A DNA stretch of 64,000 nucleotides from Streptomyces ortus (GCF_026341275.1 NZ_JAIFZO010000002.1:7780118-7844117), one strand, 5' to 3'; shown: positions 16,370 through 24,858, counted from the stretch's first letter. Notes: a model not told the origin generated them from the sequence alone. A program made the numbers and translations.

Positions 16370-17620
16370 ATGCGCGACCACTCCCCACGGCTTCCCACCT
16401 CACCCGGTTTCTGGCGCAGTCCGCTGCGCGGTCCCTGGTTCACCTCGGTACTCGGCCTCGTCCTGCTCGTCGGCATCACCGTGCTGTTCGTGACGGGCCT
16501 GCTGTCGTACGCCGCCTACAACCCCGGCCTGTCACCCGTGAACGACAAGACCCCTGACAAGGGGATCCTCGGCTTCTACCTCTTCGCGTGGCCCACCGAC
16601 CCGCACTGGCTCTACCGCCTCACCCAGGGCGTCCACGTCACGCTCGGCGTCACCCTGATCCCCGTCCTGCTCGCCAAACTGTGGTCGGTGGTGCCGAAGC
16701 TGTTCGCGCTGCCGCCCGCCCGTTCGCTCGCGCACGCGCTGGAGCGGATCTCACTGCTGCTGCTGGTCGGGGGCGCGCTGTTCGAGTTCGTGACCGGCGT
16801 GCTCAACGTCCAGCTCGACTACCTCTTCCCGGGGTCCTTCTACCCGCTCCACTTCTACGGCGCGTGGGTCTTCTTCGCCGCGTTCCTCGCCCACGCCGTA
16901 CTGAAGGCACCGGCCGCCGTACGGAACGTACGCCGTATGCGGGAAGGGCGGGAGGCGCCGACGGGGGAGGGGCTGACCGCTCCCCGGCCCGATTCCGCGA
17001 CCGTCTCCCGGCGTGGGGCGCTGTGGTTCGTCGGGGGCGGGTCCCTGCTGTTGTTCGGGACGACGGCGGGGCGCAGTTTCGACGGGCCGCTGCGGCACAC
17101 GGCGCTCCTCGCACCGCACGGCGGAGCCGACCCGGGCAGCGGGCCGAACGGCTTCCAGATCAACAAGACGGCCGCCTACGCGGGCATCGACAGGACGGAG
17201 ACGGGCGAGGACGCGTGGCGGCTCGTCGTCACGGGGCGCACGGGCACGGTCCGGCTGAGCCGCGCCGAACTGCTCGAACTGCCGCAGCACAGTGCGGCGT
17301 TGCCCATCGCCTGCGTCGAGGGGTGGTCGACCTCGGACCAGTGGTGGCGCGGGGTACGGCTGCGCGACCTCGCGGCACTCGTCGGCCACGACGGCGATCC
17401 GCCGGACGTCCTCGTCGAGTCCCTTCAGCGGCACGGCGCCTTCCGCCACGCCGCCCTGCGCGCCAACCAGGTGGCGGACCCGCGCTCCCTCCTCGCCCTG
17501 CGGGTCAACGGCGAGGACCTGAGCCCGGACCACGGCTACCCGGCCCGGATCATCGTGCCCGCGGCGCCGGGTGTGCTCAACACCAAATGGGTGGCCCGCC
17601 TGACGTTCGGAGACCTGTGA
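16370..17620 (+). CDS. Membrane cytochrome b561-like and sulfite-oxidase-like molybdopterin oxidoreductase
   Basis: Two-part protein of 416 residues. The N-terminal half (about 20-200) has four or more membrane helices with His residues placed as in b-type cytochromes (GVHVTLGV, PLHFYGAWVFFAAFLAHAVLK). The C-terminal half (about 260-416) is a sulfite-oxidase/YedY-type molybdopterin domain with the conserved Cys in LPIACVEGWSTSDQWW and the closing VLNTKWVARL pattern. An RR-containing linker (TVSRRGALWFVGGG) begins a further hydrophobic segment. The likely role is an electron-transferring reductase or oxidase at the membrane with haem and Mo cofactors; the substrate is unknown. The ATG at 16370 is used; its stop overlaps the next gene's ATG, so both are co-translated. 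Confidence 0.85.
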   Translation: MRDHSPRLPTSPGFWRSPLRGPWFTSVLGLVLLVGITVLFVTGLLSYAAYNPGLSPVNDKTPDKGILGFYLFAWPTDPHWLYRLTQGVHVTLGVTLIPVLLAKLWSVVPKLFALPPARSLAHALERISLLLLVGGALFEFVTGVLNVQLDYLFPGSFYPLHFYGAWVFFAAFLAHAVLKAPAAVRNVRRMREGREAPTGEGLTAPRPDSATVSRRGALWFVGGGSLLLFGTTAGRSFDGPLRHTALLAPHGGADPGSGPNGFQINKTAAYAGIDRTETGEDAWRLVVTGRTGTVRLSRAELLELPQHSAALPIACVEGWSTSDQWWRGVRLRDLAALVGHDGDPPDVLVESLQRHGAFRHAALRANQVADPRSLLALRVNGEDLSPDHGYPARIIVPAAPGVLNTKWVARLTFGDL

Positions 17621-18114
17621 TGAGGAAGATCCGCGGAGTTCCCGCACGTGCCGGCAGTCCTCTGCAACTCCTGCTGCTCGCCTGCTCGTTCGCCCTCGCG
17701 GGCTATGCGGGCGTACGGCTGCTCGACGACGACTGGCTCGGGGTGGCCCTGTGGTTCGTGGGGGCGGCCCTGCTGCACGACCTGGTGCTGCTGCCGCTGT
17801 ACGCGGTGCTGGACCGAGGGGTCGTCCGCGCGTTCGACGCGGCGGGCCACCGGGAGCGGACGATGTACGTCCGTGTCCCGGCGGCCCTGTCCGCGCTGCT
17901 CCTGCTGGTCTGGTTCCCGCTGATCGGCGGTCAGGTGGACCGGCGGTACCGGATGGCGACCGGGCTGCCGGCGGACGGCTTCCTCGGCCGCTGGCTGCTG
18001 ATCACGGCGGTCCTCTTCGCCGGGTCGGCGCTGTTGTTCCTGTTGCGGCTGAGGCCGCGGCCGACGTCCCGGCTGCGCAGGGCGACGAAGGACCGTCCGC
18101 CGGCCGTCCACTGA
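17620..18114 (+). CDS. Four-TM membrane partner protein of the molybdopterin oxidoreductase
   Basis: Membrane protein of 164 residues with four predicted helices (LLLLACSFALAGYAGV; GVALWFVGAALLHDLVLLPLYAVL; ALSALLLLVWFPLIG; WLLITAVLFAGSALLFLL) and a basic C-terminus. The ATG overlaps the TGA of the molybdoenzyme gene by one base, so the two are translated together and probably form one complex. The His in LLHDLVLLP is the only obvious candidate ligand. I know no named family. Its last 184 bases overlap, in the opposite strand, the 3' end of the methyltransferase reading frame. Confidence 0.75.
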   Translation: MRKIRGVPARAGSPLQLLLLACSFALAGYAGVRLLDDDWLGVALWFVGAALLHDLVLLPLYAVLDRGVVRAFDAAGHRERTMYVRVPAALSALLLLVWFPLIGGQVDRRYRMATGLPADGFLGRWLLITAVLFAGSALLFLLRLRPRPTSRLRRATKDRPPAVH

Positions 18115-19007
18115 GCGGCGACGGTCCAGCCGGCCCGCGTCGCGTACCGCATCAGGGCACGCGTCCCGATCCGGGCCCACGGGAACGCCGCGGACGCCCC
18201 CGCGACGGCGCCGGAAACACCGTCCTCGCGCGGACCGGCGTGACGCGGGTCCGGCTCGTGCGGGTCCGGCTCGTGCGGGTCCAGGGCGTACGGGTCTGGC
18301 CCGTACGCCCCCGGACCGCGCGTCCCCGAACCGCGCATCCCCAGACCGTGCGTGTCCGTGCCGTACGTCCCTGTGCCGTGCGGGTCTGTGCCGTACGGGG
18401 CCTGGCCGTGCGGGTCCGTGGCATACGTGTCCGGGGCGTATGCGTCCGGGCCGCGTGCGTCCGTGATGTGGACGTGGACGCGTTCGTCCACGTCCACCGG
18501 GACGGTTTCGGCGATCAGCAGCCCCGCCGGGACCAGCAGGTCGGTCAGCCTCGCGAGGAGGGCCGGCGGATCGCCGCCGATACCGATGTTGCCGTCGACA
18601 AGGAGCGCGGTGTCCCACCGGCCCTCGGCGGGAAGCGGCTCGAAGACCGAGCGGCGCAGGGCGGGCCCGCCGAGCCGCTCGGTCCGGCTGACGGCCGCCG
18701 CGCTGACGTCGATGCCGAGGACACGCCGTCCCCGCCCGGCGAGTTCCGCGACGAGCCGCCCCGGCCCGCAGCCGATGTCGAGCACGGAACCCTCGCACCG
18801 GTCCAGGATCTCCAGGTCCACCGCGTCGGCGCGCGCACACCAGCGTTCCACTTCCAACGGCAGCAGCCAGCCGTCGGACCGCCGCAGGAAAAGGGGGCCG
18901 TGGCCGGTGCGCAGCGCCCGGGTGTACGGGTCGGCGCCGGCCCACGCGGACTGGGCCTGCGGCGGGACGAGGTCGCTCACGGGGGAGTCGTTCATGGGTC
19001 GGTTCAT
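17931..19007 (-). CDS. SAM-dependent methyltransferase with low-complexity insert and overlapping 3' end
   Basis: Class I methyltransferase. Motif I (SVLDIGCGPGRLVAEL, about residues 69-84), motif II (RRVLGIDVSAAAV) and the downstream ALLVDGNIGIGGDP block are intact. Between about residues 185 and 255 lies a low-complexity stretch of YGTDPHG-, DPHEPDPHEP-like units coded by tandem acgggtc-type DNA (about 18240-18450), which relatives probably lack. The 3' end reads about 61 codons into the convergent membrane-protein gene, so the natural stop may have been lost. The ATG at 19007 overlaps the stop of the DUF2064 gene (ATGA), placing this enzyme third in a coupled operon after GT2 and DUF2064. 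The acceptor is unknown; a glycan or lipid is inferred from context. Confidence 0.75.
   Translation of the reverse strand: MNRPMNDSPVSDLVPPQAQSAWAGADPYTRALRTGHGPLFLRRSDGWLLPLEVERWCARADAVDLEILDRCEGSVLDIGCGPGRLVAELAGRGRRVLGIDVSAAAVSRTERLGGPALRRSVFEPLPAEGRWDTALLVDGNIGIGGDPPALLARLTDLLVPAGLLIAETVPVDVDERVHVHITDARGPDAYAPDTYATDPHGQAPYGTDPHGTGTYGTDTHGLGMRGSGTRGPGAYGPDPYALDPHEPDPHEPDPRHAGPREDGVSGAVAGASAAFPWARIGTRALMRYATRAGWTVAAQWTAGGRSFVALRSRDVGRGLSRNRNNSADPAKRTAVISSQRPRKPSAGSPVAIRYRRST
18240..18450. repeat. Degenerate tandem repeat of acgggtc-like units inside the methyltransferase gene
   Basis: The stretch is built of short degenerate units (cgtgcgggtccgg, cgtacgggtctgg and similar, mostly multiples of 6 or 12 bases). 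On the minus strand it codes for Tyr/His/Asp/Pro/Gly-rich repeats. Lengths in multiples of three keep the frame open. This looks like slippage-driven expansion of a loop. Confidence 0.65.
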
Positions 19008-19621
19008 CGTCCGGTGACCGCCGTGAGTCCGGCGAGACGGGCGGCGAAGCGGCCCCGGGGCGCGAGCGCGGCGACCGCCTCGGCGTCGGCGGCCGTGTCG
19101 ACGTCCCGCAGCGGCGGCAGATCGCGCACGCGCAGCCCGGCTTCGATGAGCCGCTCCCGCTGCGCGGCCCCGGTGGTGGGCGTCGACATCGGCACCCCGC
19201 GCAGCAGCCGCGGATCGGGCTCGGCCAGGCCCAGCGCCCAGAAACCGCCGTCCTCGGCCGGCCCGAAAACGGCGTCGCACTGCGTGAGGTCCACGCTGAG
19301 CAGGGCCGGAGTGACCTGGGGCGTGTCCATCCCGATGAGCAGGGCCGGTCCGTCACAGCAGGCGAAGGCCGCGGCCAGCCGCTCGTCGAGACCTCCGCCG
19401 CACTGCGGTACGACGTCGAAGCCGGGCGGCAGCCATGGGCCGGGCGTCCCTTGCAGGACGAGCACCCGGCGGGTGGCGGGGGTGGCGGCCACGGCGCTCA
19501 GGGTGTCGGCGAGGGCCGCCTCGGCGAGGGCGGCGGCCTCCGCCGGGGTGAACGGCGGAGTGAGCCGGGTCTTGACCCGCCCCGGCAACGGCTCCTTGGC
19601 GATGACGAGCAGGGTGGTCAT
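19004..19621 (-). CDS. DUF2064 / TIGR04282-type nucleotidyl or glycosyl transferase
   Basis: Protein of 205 residues with a Rossmann-like GT-A/nucleotidyltransferase fold. It opens with TLLVIAKEPLPGRVKTRL, the diagnostic motif of DUF2064 (TIGR04282) proteins, and has LIGMDTPQVTPALL and DAVFGPAEDGGFWALGL, the sugar-nucleotide-binding acidic motifs of this family. Relatives were named for arsenosugar synthesis, but most sit in surface-glycan clusters. ATGA overlaps join it to GT2 upstream (start 19621 against stop 19618) and to the methyltransferase downstream. A two-step glycosylation with the GT2 enzyme followed by methylation is a reasonable reading of the operon. Confidence 0.87.
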   Translation of the reverse strand: MTTLLVIAKEPLPGRVKTRLTPPFTPAEAAALAEAALADTLSAVAATPATRRVLVLQGTPGPWLPPGFDVVPQCGGGLDERLAAAFACCDGPALLIGMDTPQVTPALLSVDLTQCDAVFGPAEDGGFWALGLAEPDPRLLRGVPMSTPTTGAAQRERLIEAGLRVRDLPPLRDVDTAADAEAVAALAPRGRFAARLAGLTAVTGR

Positions 19622-20367
19622 CGGTGGGTGCCTCCTTGGGCGGTCGGGGCCGGCTCCTGGCCCTGGGTGCGGGCCGTGCCCGAGGCGGGGGACGCGGGTT
19701 CGGCCAGTACGCGGCTCATGTCCCGGACGGCCCGCCAGGTGCCGAGCCAGGTGCCGGTGACCTTGGAGGAGCCCGTACGGGGCAGGTAGGGAACGTCGTG
19801 CTCGTCGATCCGCCAGCCCGCGTCGGCGGCGCGCACGACCATCTGCAGCGGATAGCCGCTGCGCCGGTCGGTGAGCCCGAGGGCCAGCAGCGGCTCGCGC
19901 CGGGCGGCGCGCAGCGGTCCGAGGTCGTGCAGCCGCAGCCCGGTGCGGCGGCGCAGCAGCCGGGCGAGCGCGAGATTGCCGGCCCGGGCGTGGGCGGGCC
20001 AGGCGGACCGGCCCTGCGGGCGGCGTCTGCCCAGCACCAAGTCGGCCTGCCTTTCCCGTACTTGCCGTACGAAGGGAACGAGGAGCGAGGGGTCGAGCGA
20101 GGCGTCGCAGTCGCAGAAGCAGACGATGTCGGCGGTGGCGGCGGTGAGCCCCGCGTGGCAGGCGGCCCCGAAGCCGCGGCGCGGTTCGTGGACGACGTGC
20201 GCGCCCAGAGCGAGGGCGATCTCGGCCGAGCCGTCGGTGGAGCCGTTGTCCACGACGACGGCCCGCCAGCCGGGCGGGATCCGGCCGAGGACCCAGGGCA
20301 GGGCCTCGGCCTCGTTGAGGCAGGGGAGGACCACGTCGACAGGAGGTGAGGCAGGAGGGGTTGTCAC
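19618..20367 (-). CDS. Family 2 glycosyltransferase
   Basis: GT2 enzyme of about 249 residues, GT-A fold. It shows the start motif VDVVLPCLNEAEALPWVL, the nucleotide-binding VVDNGSTDGSAEIA, the metal-binding acidic motif FCDCDASLDP (DxD-like), and RSGYPLQMVVRAADAGWRIDE near the acceptor site. It has no C-terminal membrane helices, unlike dolichol-phosphate mannosyltransferases. The GTG at 20367 is preferred because GAAGGG lies about five bases upstream; longer in-frame starts run into the divergent promoter region. It heads the GT2, DUF2064, methyltransferase operon and faces the two-component system start at 20480. Confidence 0.87.
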   Translation of the reverse strand: MTTPPASPPVDVVLPCLNEAEALPWVLGRIPPGWRAVVVDNGSTDGSAEIALALGAHVVHEPRRGFGAACHAGLTAATADIVCFCDCDASLDPSLLVPFVRQVRERQADLVLGRRRPQGRSAWPAHARAGNLALARLLRRRTGLRLHDLGPLRAARREPLLALGLTDRRSGYPLQMVVRAADAGWRIDEHDVPYLPRTGSSKVTGTWLGTWRAVRDMSRVLAEPASPASGTARTQGQEPAPTAQGGTHR

Positions 20368-20479
20368 GCCCTTCACCCTACGAACGCGAAACGCGCATTC
20401 AGGACATCGGCTCCTTACGAAACAGGGACGTCGGGGCCGACCGGCGGCACGGCGCACGACGCGGTGCGAGGCTGGGCGC

Positions 20480-21385
20480 ATGCACCAGCCGCACGAACCG
20501 ACCCCGGCTCCTCGCGCCGACCCGCAGGCGGCCCCTCAGGCCGACCCTCGGATCGCCTCGCAGACCGCCCCGCCCGCCGCGTCCCGTTCCGCCGGGGGCG
20601 CCCGGATCCTGGTGGTCGACGACGACCCCACCGTGGCCGAGGTCGTCTCCGGATACCTCGACCGCGCCGGCTACGGCGTCGACCGGGCCGGAGACGGCCC
20701 CGAGGCGCTCGCGCGCGCCGCCGCGCACTGGCCCGACCTCGTGGTCCTCGACCTGATGCTGCCCGGCATGGACGGCCTGGAGGTGTGCCGGCGGCTGCGC
20801 GAGCGCGGACCGGTGCCCGTCATCATGCTCACCGCCCGGGGCGACGAGGACGACCGCGTCATGGGCCTCGAAGTGGGCGCGGACGACTACGTCACCAAGC
20901 CGTTCAGCCCGCGCGAACTGGTGCTGCGGGTGGAGTCGGTACTGCGCCGCACCCGGCCCGCCGTCGCCGCACGGCCGCTGAGCGCGGCCGGCCTCACCGT
21001 CGATCCCGCCGCGCGCCGCGCCTCCAAGCAGGGCACGGAACTCGCCCTCACCCTGCGGGAGTTCGACCTGCTGTCCTTCCTCCTGCGGCATCCGGGCCGC
21101 GCGTTCGCCCGGGAGGATCTGATGCGCGAGGTGTGGGGGTGGGACTTCGGTGACCTGTCGACCGTGACCGTCCACGTCCGGCGGCTGCGCGGCAAGGTCG
21201 AGGACGATCCGGCGCGGCCCCGGCTGATCCAGACGGTATGGGGCGTCGGCTACCGCTTCGACCCCACCGGCGACGACGCCCACCTCACCGGGAACACCCC
21301 CGGGCCCACTGCCGGGAACACCCCGGCCCCAGCACCCGCCCCCGCCTCCGACACCGCCGGCCAGGAAGAAACCGACCATGCTTAG
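20480..21385 (+). CDS. OmpR-family response regulator
   Basis: Two-component response regulator of 301 residues. After a Pro/Ala-rich N-terminal extension of about 40 residues (unusual for the family) comes a receiver domain with the acidic pocket (ILVVDDDPTVAEVV), the phospho-acceptor Asp in LVVLDLMLPGMDGLEV (about residue 91) and the Lys in DDYVTKPFSPRELV. The winged-helix effector domain follows (LTLREFDLLSFLLRHPG, then TVTVHVRRLRGKVE and TVWGVGYRF). A Pro/Thr-rich tail closes the protein. The stop overlaps the histidine-kinase start by 8 bases, so the pair is co-translated. It is divergent from the GT2 operon and may control it, which is inference. Confidence 0.94.
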   Translation: MHQPHEPTPAPRADPQAAPQADPRIASQTAPPAASRSAGGARILVVDDDPTVAEVVSGYLDRAGYGVDRAGDGPEALARAAAHWPDLVVLDLMLPGMDGLEVCRRLRERGPVPVIMLTARGDEDDRVMGLEVGADDYVTKPFSPRELVLRVESVLRRTRPAVAARPLSAAGLTVDPAARRASKQGTELALTLREFDLLSFLLRHPGRAFAREDLMREVWGWDFGDLSTVTVHVRRLRGKVEDDPARPRLIQTVWGVGYRFDPTGDDAHLTGNTPGPTAGNTPAPAPAPASDTAGQEETDHA

Positions 21386-22493
21386 CACCCTGCTCATCGC
21401 CCTGTACGCCTTCGCGGGCGCCGCGGTCGCGGGACTGGCCGGAGCGGCGGCCCTGCGGCTGATCCGGCACCGTTCGCTCACGCAGTCCCTCGCCGTGGTG
21501 GTCGCCGTGGCGGTGACCGCGATGCTGGCCGGGACGCTGGCCGTGGCGCAGGCGATGTTCCTGTCCCCGCACGACCTGAGCGTCGTCACCACGGTCGTCG
21601 CGATGGCGGCCGTCGTCTCCATGGTCACCGCGCTGCTGCTCGGCCGGTGGGTCGTCGCCCGCAGCCGCGAACTCGCCGTCGCCGCCCGGTCCTTCGGTGA
21701 CGGCGGTGACTTCACCGCCCCCGGCACCCCGGCGACCGCCGAACTCGCCGAGCTCAGCCGCGAACTGGCCGCCACCAGCGCCAGACTCGCCGACTCCCGG
21801 ATGCGCGAGCGCGCCCTGGAGTCCTCCCGCCGCGAACTCGTCGCCTGGATCTCGCACGACCTGCGCACCCCGCTCGCCGGGCTGCGCGCGATGTCGGAGG
21901 CGCTGGAGGACGGCGTGGCCGCCGACCCCCAGCGCTATCTGCGCCAGATCCGTACCGAGGTCGACCACCTCAACGACATGGTCGGCGACCTCTTCGAACT
22001 CTCCCGCATCCACGCCGGAACACTCGCGCTGTCCCTGTCCCGCATGTCGCTGTACGACCTGGTCAGCGACGCCCTCGCCGGCGCGGACCCGCTCGCCCGC
22101 CGGCACGGGGTGCGGCTGGTGGGCGACCTCGTCGAAGCGGTGCCGGTCGAGGTGGACGGCAAGGAGATGAGCCGGGTCCTCGGCAACCTCCTGGTCAACG
22201 CGATCCGGCGCACCCCGGCCGACGGCACGGTCGCGGTGGCCGCCGCCCGCTCGGCCGACGGTGTCGTCCTGTCCGTCACCGACGGCTGCGGCGGCATCCC
22301 CGAACAGGACCTCCCGCGGGTCTTCGACACGGGCTGGCGGGGCACCGACGCCCGTACGCCCCCGGCCGGCGCCGGCCTCGGACTCGCCATCGTGCAGGGC
22401 ATCGTCGAGGCCCACCAGGGCCGCGCCACCGTACGCAACATCTCCGGCGGCTGCCGTTTCGAAGTGACCCTGCCCGCGGCGGCCGGCACCTGA
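21378..22493 (+). CDS. Sensor histidine kinase with two TM helices and HAMP
   Basis: Partner kinase of the response regulator, 371 residues. Two hydrophobic segments (LIALYAFAGAAVAGLAGAAA, about 6-25, and a second pair around 40-85) anchor it with only a very short external loop, so it probably senses a membrane signal. A HAMP-like linker is followed by the phospho-acceptor His in AWISHDLRTPLAGLRAM (about residue 162) and by the ATPase boxes N (LGNLLVNAIRR), G1 (SVTDGCGGIPEQDLPRVF) and G2 (GAGLGLAIVQGIVEAHQG). The ATG lies inside the 3' end of the regulator gene. A hairpin directly after the stop is a likely terminator. Confidence 0.94.
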   Translation: MLSTLLIALYAFAGAAVAGLAGAAALRLIRHRSLTQSLAVVVAVAVTAMLAGTLAVAQAMFLSPHDLSVVTTVVAMAAVVSMVTALLLGRWVVARSRELAVAARSFGDGGDFTAPGTPATAELAELSRELAATSARLADSRMRERALESSRRELVAWISHDLRTPLAGLRAMSEALEDGVAADPQRYLRQIRTEVDHLNDMVGDLFELSRIHAGTLALSLSRMSLYDLVSDALAGADPLARRHGVRLVGDLVEAVPVEVDGKEMSRVLGNLLVNAIRRTPADGTVAVAAARSADGVVLSVTDGCGGIPEQDLPRVFDTGWRGTDARTPPAGAGLGLAIVQGIVEAHQGRATVRNISGGCRFEVTLPAAAGT

Positions 22494-22570
22494 GAGCCTG
22501 TGTATACCCCGGTCGGATCAGCGTGCGTGCCAGACGCCGCGCGCCCGGCCGGGGATATGCCGCAGGCTCT
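22494..22570. terminator. Imperfect long inverted repeat after the histidine kinase gene
   Basis: AGCCTG-4-TATACCCCGG at the left (from 22495) is mirrored by CCGGGGATAT-3-CAGGCT at the right (to about 22569). The roughly 18-20 bp arms enclose about 35 bases. It immediately follows the kinase stop and could end that transcript. It could equally be a decayed insertion-sequence end, since a mobile segment begins here. Confidence 0.45.
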
Positions 22571-22643
22571 GAGCTTGTCTTTTAACCTGCTGCGTGCAGT
22601 GGTCCGAGGCCAGAGTGTCAGTGCCGGGTGATACCTGTAGGGC

Positions 22644-23234
22644 GTGGAAGATGCGATTTCGGGTGCGATAGCCGTCCTGCGTGAAGCTTTTCCGGCAGAG
22701 GTCCGTCACCGCCCTTTGGACAGGGACGAGCTTCGGGCGTGGGAGCGAAGGCACGGGGTGGTGTTGCCGGAGCCGTATCGCACTTTCGTGACCGAGATCG
22801 CGAACGGTACCGACGATGGTCCGCCTGACGAAGGTGGTCTGCTGCCCCTGGGAGAGAAACCGGACAGCTGGGCCGTCTGGGAAGCGGACTGCTGGATGAG
22901 CCCGGAGCCGTTCGATGGCGCCGCCGTACGCGTGCCCGGCCAGCCCTTCCCTCTTGAGGAGGAGTGGCAGTGGGAGTACGACTACTACGACCACACCCGC
23001 CACTCGTCTCTGCTGCACCAGACCTACCAGCACGGCTCGGTGCTGCTGGGCAGCGACAGACCCGGTGAGTACTGGACGCTGGTGGTGACCGGGCCGCAAC
23101 GCGGCCGGGTGTGGTGGCTCAGAGACGGATGCGCCGCACCCTATTCCGACCGCCCGTCCGATCAACCGGGGGGCGATTTCCTGCACTGGGTGAGGGACTG
23201 GCACGTCGGACAGGGCTGGTGGCGGGCCGAGTAG
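22644..23234 (+). CDS. SMI1/KNR4 family protein (immunity-type)
   Basis: Acidic soluble protein of 196 residues with the SMI1/KNR4 (SUKH) signature: DRDELRAWERRHGVVLPEPY (about 26-45), the strand-turn FVTEIANGTDDGP, then LLPLG and a Trp-rich second half (EEEWQWEYDYYD, RVWWLRDG). In bacteria this fold commonly neutralises polymorphic toxins. No toxin gene is adjacent, so it is either an orphan immunity gene or a housekeeping SUKH protein. The start is GTG at 22644. Its lower GC and its position beside a transposase suggest horizontal arrival. Confidence 0.8.
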   Translation: MEDAISGAIAVLREAFPAEVRHRPLDRDELRAWERRHGVVLPEPYRTFVTEIANGTDDGPPDEGGLLPLGEKPDSWAVWEADCWMSPEPFDGAAVRVPGQPFPLEEEWQWEYDYYDHTRHSSLLHQTYQHGSVLLGSDRPGEYWTLVVTGPQRGRVWWLRDGCAAPYSDRPSDQPGGDFLHWVRDWHVGQGWWRAE

Positions 23235-23377
23235 CGCCTCTATACCCAGGTCGCGGACTCGACCGCTCGAACGCTTCCTCGAACTTGATCGCAAAACCGG
23301 AACTGCGCGACAGCACGGCGGCCGTCGCTTGATGCTGAACTCCGGCGCAGAGACGCAGGACAGGCGAAGGCCGCGGG

Positions 23378-24832
23378 GTGGGTTTGCTGCATCAAGATGT
23401 AGAGGGAGAGCCGTTCCTGGTGGCGTCACGCTACCGGGACGATCTATTCGCCTGCCTGACCGCACGCGGGGACGAACTGTTCGACCTCACCGACGCGTTG
23501 CTGTGCGCGGACGGACCGGTGAGAACGCCGGTGGACCTGACGCTGGTGGCCGAGCACCGGCGGGGTCACGGCGCGATGTACGACGCGCTGAACAACGGGA
23601 CCATCGACGTGCCCCGGCTGCGGCAGGTACTGGCTGGCCTGCCCATGCCGCAGGCCGCCGACGGGCGCCTTGTCCTCGCCGTCGACGTGAGCAACTGGCT
23701 CCGTCCCGACGCCCCGACCAGCGCGGATCGTCTGTTCTGCCACGTCTACGGCCGCAGCGGCCGGTCCTCGGACCAATTCATCCCCGGCTGGCCGTACTCC
23801 TTCGTCGCCGCCCTCGAATCGGGCCGGACGTCTTGGTGCCAGTTCCTGGACGCCGTCCGCCTCGGACCCGCCGACGACGTCGCCGAGGTCACCGCCGCCC
23901 AGCTCCGCCGGGTGGTCACGGACCTGATCGAGATGGGCCGCTGGCACGTCGGCGACCGCGACATCCTCATCGTCTTCGACGCGGGCTACGACGCCCCGCG
24001 CATGGCCCACCTCCTCGGCGGTCTCCCGGTCGAGGTCCTCGGGCGGATGCGCACGGACCGGGTCATGCGCCGCCCGGCGCCCTCCCGTGAGGAGTACTAC
24101 CTGGCCCACCCCCGCGGCGGCCACCCGCCCAAGCACGGCGGGGAGTTCCGCTTCGCCAAGCCGGAGACCTGGGGCGAGCCCGACGCGACAACCGTGCAGG
24201 TCACCGACCGGTACGGCACTGCCCGCGCGATGGCCTGGGACCACATCCACCCCCGCCTGACCACCCGCTCCGCGTGGATCGACCACACCGGCGAACTCCC
24301 CGTCATCGAAGGCACGCTGATCCATCTCCAGGTCGACCGCCTGCCCGGGGGCCAGGACCCGCTGCCCCTCTGGCTGTGGTCGTCGGCCACCGCCGTGAGC
24401 GGCGAGGACGTCGATGTCCGCTGGCAGACGTTCCTGAGGCGCTTCGACCTGGAGCACACGTTCCGACTGATGAAGCAGACCCTGGGCTGGACCCGGCCGA
24501 AACTCCGCACCCCCGAGGCCGGCGAACGCTGGACCTGGATCGTCATCGCGGCCCACACTCAGCTCCGTCTCCTCCGCCAGGCGGCCACCGACCTGAGACG
24601 GCCGTGGGAGAAACCGGCCGAGCCCGGCCGGCTCACCCCGGCCCGAGTTCGCCGGGGGTTCAGGAACCTCCGCCCGCACCTGCTCTGTCCGGCCCGTGCG
24701 CCCAAACCCTCAACACCCGGTCCCGGACGGCCAGCTGGCTCGAAGAACCGGCGACCCACCGCCCACTACGACGTGGGCAAAACCGTGAAGCGATCAGCAA
24801 GCATCACTGAACGAAACCGACTCGGACCATAA
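23378..24832 (+). CDS. DDE transposase (NF041680-type, IS701/IS4-like)
   Basis: Full-length transposase of about 484 residues. Acidic catalytic candidates are D in LVLAVDVSNWLRPD (about 106), D in ILIVFDAGYDAPR (about 200), and E in RRFDLEHTFRLMKQTLGW (about 361), the last resembling the YREK-type region of IS4/IS701 enzymes. Wording such as LTDALLCADGPVRTPVDLTL and EHRRGHGAMYDALN is typical of the actinobacterial group I recall as NF041680. The C-terminus ends in a basic Pro/Arg-rich tail (PGPGRPAGSKNRRPTAHYD). The frame is uninterrupted and the motifs intact, so it may still be active. The GTG start at 23378 is uncertain. Confidence 0.88.
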   Translation: MGLLHQDVEGEPFLVASRYRDDLFACLTARGDELFDLTDALLCADGPVRTPVDLTLVAEHRRGHGAMYDALNNGTIDVPRLRQVLAGLPMPQAADGRLVLAVDVSNWLRPDAPTSADRLFCHVYGRSGRSSDQFIPGWPYSFVAALESGRTSWCQFLDAVRLGPADDVAEVTAAQLRRVVTDLIEMGRWHVGDRDILIVFDAGYDAPRMAHLLGGLPVEVLGRMRTDRVMRRPAPSREEYYLAHPRGGHPPKHGGEFRFAKPETWGEPDATTVQVTDRYGTARAMAWDHIHPRLTTRSAWIDHTGELPVIEGTLIHLQVDRLPGGQDPLPLWLWSSATAVSGEDVDVRWQTFLRRFDLEHTFRLMKQTLGWTRPKLRTPEAGERWTWIVIAAHTQLRLLRQAATDLRRPWEKPAEPGRLTPARVRRGFRNLRPHLLCPARAPKPSTPGPGRPAGSKNRRPTAHYDVGKTVKRSASITERNRLGP

Positions 24833-24858
24833 AGAACAAGCTGAGCGCGGGCCCCGGC

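Larger units (their letters stand above)
22572..24842. mobile_element. Putative insertion segment carrying an SMI1/KNR4 gene and a transposase
   Basis: This segment separates the two-component genes from the epimerase gene and holds two genes of accessory type. Left-end bases from 22572 (AGCTTGTCTTTTA, then GGTCCGAG at 22601) match the reverse complement of the right end (AGCTTGTTCTTTATGGTCCG, ending at 24842), giving imperfect terminal inverted repeats with a 16-base interruption in the left copy. No convincing target duplication was found. The boundaries are tentative; the transposase alone may have smaller ends. Confidence 0.4.

Noticed and set aside
23269..24803. Similar GCAAAACCG sequences on both sides of the transposase considered as its ends
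   Set aside because: They are in direct, not inverted, orientation and the right one lies inside the coding sequence.
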